Assembly (NCBI RefSeq): GCF_004353915.1 | Contig: NZ_SMRP01000026.1 | Location: 1-64,000, forward strand | Length of the DNA stretch: 64,000 nt | From: Paraburkholderia silviterrae | GTDB lineage: Bacteria > Pseudomonadota > Gammaproteobacteria > Burkholderiales > Burkholderiaceae | Direction: 5' to 3' | In this document: in pieces, positions 61,247-64,000 of the stretch | Layout of the letters: each line of letters starts with the position of its first letter | Numbering within the stretch: the stretch's first letter is position 1 | Translations under genes and position numbers: made by a program | The notes under the pieces: generated by a model | Told to the model about the DNA's origin: nothing | The model's input: the letters and a program-made list of their open reading frames with translations, nothing else | The model's database searches: none

Positions 61247-62113
61247 TTACGCAACGATGGCCGGATGCGCCTGCACCGGCCCGCCCAGTTGCTCGCGATG
61301 TGAAGGCGGCTGGCGTCCGTCGATATCGGTAATGCCATACTCGCGCGCGAGCTCGGCGCCCACGAGCACGAGCCCGGACTTCTGGGCGCGCTGCGGGTCG
61401 CGATAGAGCGCATCGACCAGCCGCCCTGTGAATTGCGGGCTCTCCGCAAGCTCGCTGAATCCCACGTACTGCTCGGGATGCTCAGCGATCACGCGTGCCG
61501 TGCGCTCGGTCTGGAGCATGCCCATCCAGATCGACACCGCCGCCACGCCGAAGGGGCGCAAATCCACCGCCATGTCTTTCGCGAATTTGTCCACGCCGGC
61601 TTTTTGCGCCCCGTAGGCCGCGCCGTGCATGTAGCAGCTTGCGCCGAACGACGAGGTGAACGCGATCAGACCGTCGCGCTGCGCCGCCATCAGGCGTGCC
61701 GCGTGCCAGCTCGCGACGTAGGCCGAGCGCAGCCCCACGTTCAGGATGTTCACCATATCCAGCGGCTTTTCCCAGAACGGCGCGGGGCGGATCAGTTCGT
61801 CGTGAAGGACAGTCGCGTTGTTGACGAGCACGTCGAGGCGGCCTTCATCGTCGCGGATGCGTGCGAAGGCGGCTTCGACCTGGGCGTCGTCGGCGTGGTC
61901 GCAGGCGAGTGCGATGCCGCGGCCGCCCAGGCGGGTGATTTCGGCGGCTGTCGCGTGGATGGTGCCGGGCAGCGGCGCGTCACCTTCGGTTTGGGAGCGG
62001 CCCGTCACGTAGACGGTGGCGCCGGTTGCGCCCAGCGCGAGCGCAATGCCTTTGCCCGCGCCGCGTGAGGCGCCGGTGACGAGTGCAATATAAGGACGGG
62101 ACGATTGGGGCAT
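61247..62113 (-). CDS. SDR-family oxidoreductase (DHRS1-like)
   Basis: A 288-residue classical-looking short-chain dehydrogenase. Cofactor loop TGASRGAGKGIALALG lies near residues 14-29, with ACDHADD at the adenine side. DVLVNNATV has the NNAG variant NNAT, the active-site Ser is in FTSSFGASCYMHGAAYGAQK, and Tyr/Lys are in YGAQK. The C-terminal extension after about residue 235 is longer than in short SDRs and matches DHRS1-like proteins. It converges with the GT41 gene 15 bp away. Substrate unknown. Confidence 0.85.
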   Translation of the reverse strand: MPQSSRPYIALVTGASRGAGKGIALALGATGATVYVTGRSQTEGDAPLPGTIHATAAEITRLGGRGIALACDHADDAQVEAAFARIRDDEGRLDVLVNNATVLHDELIRPAPFWEKPLDMVNILNVGLRSAYVASWHAARLMAAQRDGLIAFTSSFGASCYMHGAAYGAQKAGVDKFAKDMAVDLRPFGVAAVSIWMGMLQTERTARVIAEHPEQYVGFSELAESPQFTGRLVDALYRDPQRAQKSGLVLVGAELAREYGITDIDGRQPPSHREQLGGPVQAHPAIVA

Positions 62114-62255
62114 GCCTGGGGGCTCCGTTACATTAGATTGATGGGTGCCGCGGTACGCGGCGGGATGATGTTTTTTTGTGATGACATTTACATGCAGTTA
62201 TGGTTGGTAATTTGGAGTTCTAAGTTGGTAAATTTGGTTTTTGTTATTTTGATTT

Positions 62256-62835
62256 GGCCTTTCCTTGATTTCATGTCGGTATATTGGTGTTGCCCCTGTG
62301 CGGGGCGGCACCTACTTTTCTTTGCAGCCGCAAAGAAAAGTAGGCAAAAGAAAGCGGCTCACACCGCCAGTGTGACGCAGTCCCCCACTGCCCTGTAAAT
62401 CGGAGTGGCTCCGGGGCATCCGTCATCCCGCACACTCCGCCTTAGTGACAAGGGGCTAATTCATCCCGCCGCGCGCTACGCGCGGGCGGAAGGGTCTGCA
62501 AGGAAAACCGGGCGTGCTTCCTGGTGAATGCGCGGAAGTGCTGCCGGGCGAATACGCCGGACTCCTACGAAACCGCGTGCGTCCCACCGGTTTTGGTTAT
62601 GCCCCACGGCGCGCGGAGCGCCGCCGGATGGATGAGCCCTTTGTCACTCTGCTAGACGACGCGTGGCGACAGACGCCCCGGAGCCGCTCCGATTAGAGGG
62701 CAGTGGGGGACGGCGTCACACTGGCGGTTTGAGCCGCTTTCTTTTGCCTACTTTTCTTTGCGGCTGCAAAGAAAAGTAGGTGCCGCCCCGCACAGGGGCA
62801 ACACCAATATACCTACATGAAAACAAGGAAAGGCC
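62256..62835. repeat. 580-bp giant imperfect palindrome with nested hairpins
   Basis: The left part from GGCCTTTCCTTG (62256) is repeated in inverted orientation to 62835. About 165 bp on each side match almost perfectly (a few changes), and the inner parts match more loosely until a unique core of about 120 bp near 62490-62605. Each arm contains a perfect sub-hairpin: CCTACTTTTCTTTGC, 4 bases, and its complement at 62311-62344 and again at 62747-62780. GCCCC-TGTGC-GGGGC is also present. The outer flanks are T/G-rich in mirror orientation. No ORF is credible inside. It fills the gap between the SDR gene and ribBA. Similar blocks are, from memory, common in Burkholderia-group genomes. Confidence 0.9.
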
Positions 62836-62885
62836 AACACCAAACAACACCCAACCAAACCCAGAACCAATTCTAAATCACACCT

Positions 62886-64000
62886 TCAAGCCTCGACGAG
62901 CCTACGCGAGTCGCAAATCGCGAATGCGGCGGCACGAATCGCCTCGACACGATCGTCACCAAACGGCGGCGCATCCGGCAAATCACCAAGCGGAATGAAC
63001 GCACTGATCTCGAGCCCATGCCCGGAGAGCGCGGGCAGCTTGAGCGGGGTGGCGAGCACATTGAGCCTCGATAGCCCGAGATCTCGCAAGATCTGCGACC
63101 CGATCCCATACTGTCGGTTGCCAGACTCCGCACCGTGGCCCTCAGGCGAATGCGCCGCCTCGCGCAATCCCGTCCGCAATGCACAGTCGAGCAACACGGC
63201 CACGCCGCAGCCAGCCTGGCTAATGCGCGCGAGCGCGCCATGCAGCGCGAGACCGTGTGCGCCAGGCGATTCATCGAACAAATCGACCAGCGAGGCACGC
63301 TCCTGCACGCGCACGAGCGTAGGCACCTCGGCATTAGGCTGCCCGCGCACGAGCGCGAGATGGCTCGCTCCGCGCACGCGATCGCGGTACTCGATCGCTT
63401 CAAACGGCCCCCACGCCGTGGCAAGCCTGCGCGACGCCACACGCTCGACGAGCGATTCGCGCTCGCTGCGGTAGCGAATCAAATCAGCGATGGTGCCGAT
63501 CTTCAAACCATGCTCGCGCGCGAAAGTCATCAGCTCGGGCAGGCGCGCCATGGTGCCGTCGTCGTTCATCACCTCGCAGATCACGGCGGCGGGTGTCATG
63601 CCCGCGAGCGCCGTGAGATCGCAGCCGGCTTCGGTATGGCCCGCGCGCACCAGCACGCCGCCCTCGCGCGCGACAATCGGGAACACGTGGCCAGGCTGCA
63701 CGAGATGCTCGGCACGGGCGCCCGGCGCGATGGCCGTGCGGATCGTGTGGGCGCGGTCGGCCGCACTGATGCCCGTGGTCACGCCCTGCGCGGCTTCGAT
63801 GCTCACAGTGAAGGCCGTGCCGTATTGCGTGCCGTTGTGCGCGCTCATCGGGCTCAGTTGCAAGTGCGCGGCGTGCTCCGCCGTGAGCGTGAGGCAGACG
63901 AGCCCCCGCGCGTGGCGCGCCATGAAATTGATCGCCTCGGGCGTGACGCAGTCGGCGGCAATCACGAGATCGCCTTCGTTCTCGCGGTCTTCTTCATCGA
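62886..64000 (-). CDS. ribBA: RibB/RibBA, 3,4-dihydroxy-2-butanone-4-phosphate synthase with degenerate GTP cyclohydrolase II domain (5' end outside window)
   Basis: A partial gene, open at the right edge. The first visible residues DEEDRENEGDLVIAADCVTP are the DHBP-synthase active-site stretch, followed by LSPMSAHNGTQYGTAFTVSI and EAGCDLTALAGMTPAAVICE. It makes the four-carbon unit of riboflavin from ribulose 5-phosphate. The C-terminal half should be GTP cyclohydrolase II, but the zinc site HSECLTGD...CDCG is absent: the stretch reads VRVQERASLVDLFDESPGAH, so that domain is probably not a working cyclohydrolase, as in the proteobacterial RibBX type. The stop is 50 bp from the giant palindrome. 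Confidence 0.9.
   Translation of the reverse strand, partial: DEEDRENEGDLVIAADCVTPEAINFMARHARGLVCLTLTAEHAAHLQLSPMSAHNGTQYGTAFTVSIEAAQGVTTGISAADRAHTIRTAIAPGARAEHLVQPGHVFPIVAREGGVLVRAGHTEAGCDLTALAGMTPAAVICEVMNDDGTMARLPELMTFAREHGLKIGTIADLIRYRSERESLVERVASRRLATAWGPFEAIEYRDRVRGASHLALVRGQPNAEVPTLVRVQERASLVDLFDESPGAHGLALHGALARISQAGCGVAVLLDCALRTGLREAAHSPEGHGAESGNRQYGIGSQILRDLGLSRLNVLATPLKLPALSGHGLEISAFIPLGDLPDAPPFGDDRVEAIRAAAFAICDSRRLVEA

Noticed and set aside
62105..62398. 97-codon plus-strand frame entering the giant palindrome
   Set aside because: Starts in T/G-rich DNA and runs through a hairpin; composition is unlike the neighbours and there is no ribosome site.

Overview
The window looks like a piece of a Burkholderiaceae genome of the Burkholderia/Paraburkholderia/Caballeronia group. 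The basis is high GC, dense ATGA-overlapping operons, many LysR/TetR/GntR/MarR regulators, a llpE-bpeEF-oprC type efflux locus, an osmoprotectant ABC operon, a porin of the Burkholderia type, and a large palindromic intergenic repeat of a kind I remember from these genomes. No rRNA, tRNA or CRISPR array was seen. Species-level identity cannot be read from the sequence alone.

The window has two halves. From 1 to about 19.8 kb the DNA is lower in GC and full of remnants. It holds an IS6-family transposase relic (5609-6105), two IS110-family relics (18126-18627 and 18920-19036), two truncated MDR oxidoreductases, a dead TetR gene and an internally deleted 2-hydroxychromene-2-carboxylate isomerase. 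Intact islands lie among them. One is a divergent oxidoreductase/hydratase/hydrolase versus SDR/TetR module built around a perfect 44-bp palindrome (3796-3839). Another is a complete RND efflux operon with its LysR regulator and an Asp-for-Ser lipase-like protein (6194-14342). A third is a stand-alone SIR2-like gene (16923-17891) that could be a defence protein.

From about 19.8 to 64 kb the genes are almost all intact and GC-rich. In order: a MarR module with three copies of one palindromic operator (19794-22271); an AraC regulator, a PaaY-like hexapeptide protein, a SnoaL-like protein and an MFS exporter; a HicAB toxin-antitoxin remnant; a phosphodiesterase and a GFA protein; a two-component system with a repeat-bearing upstream ORF; and PPK2 with a lysine-rich ADK repeat tail. 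Next come LysR and GntR regulators and a compact catabolic operon (33464-39816) containing an acyl-CoA ligase, a citryl-CoA-lyase-like protein, a PcpA/LinE-like ring-cleaving dioxygenase, an esterase, a maleylacetate reductase, a NIPSNAP protein and a SnoaL protein, followed by a porin and a BON-domain protein.

The right-hand part has an MHS transporter plus M20 amidohydrolase pair, an osmoprotectant ABC operon read leftwards (45555-49048), and a glycolate/glyoxylate-type cluster (FCD-GntR, class V aminotransferase, FAD/Fe-S oxidase fusion, ACS-family transporter, aldo/keto reductase). It continues with a LysR regulator, a TPR/GT41 O-GlcNAc-transferase-like protein, an SDR, the 580-bp palindrome and the 3' part of ribBA running off the right edge.

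The most promising unexplained items are the ring-cleavage/CoA-ligase/citryl-CoA-lyase operon, the stand-alone SIR2 gene, the MarR operator set, and the giant palindromic repeat.
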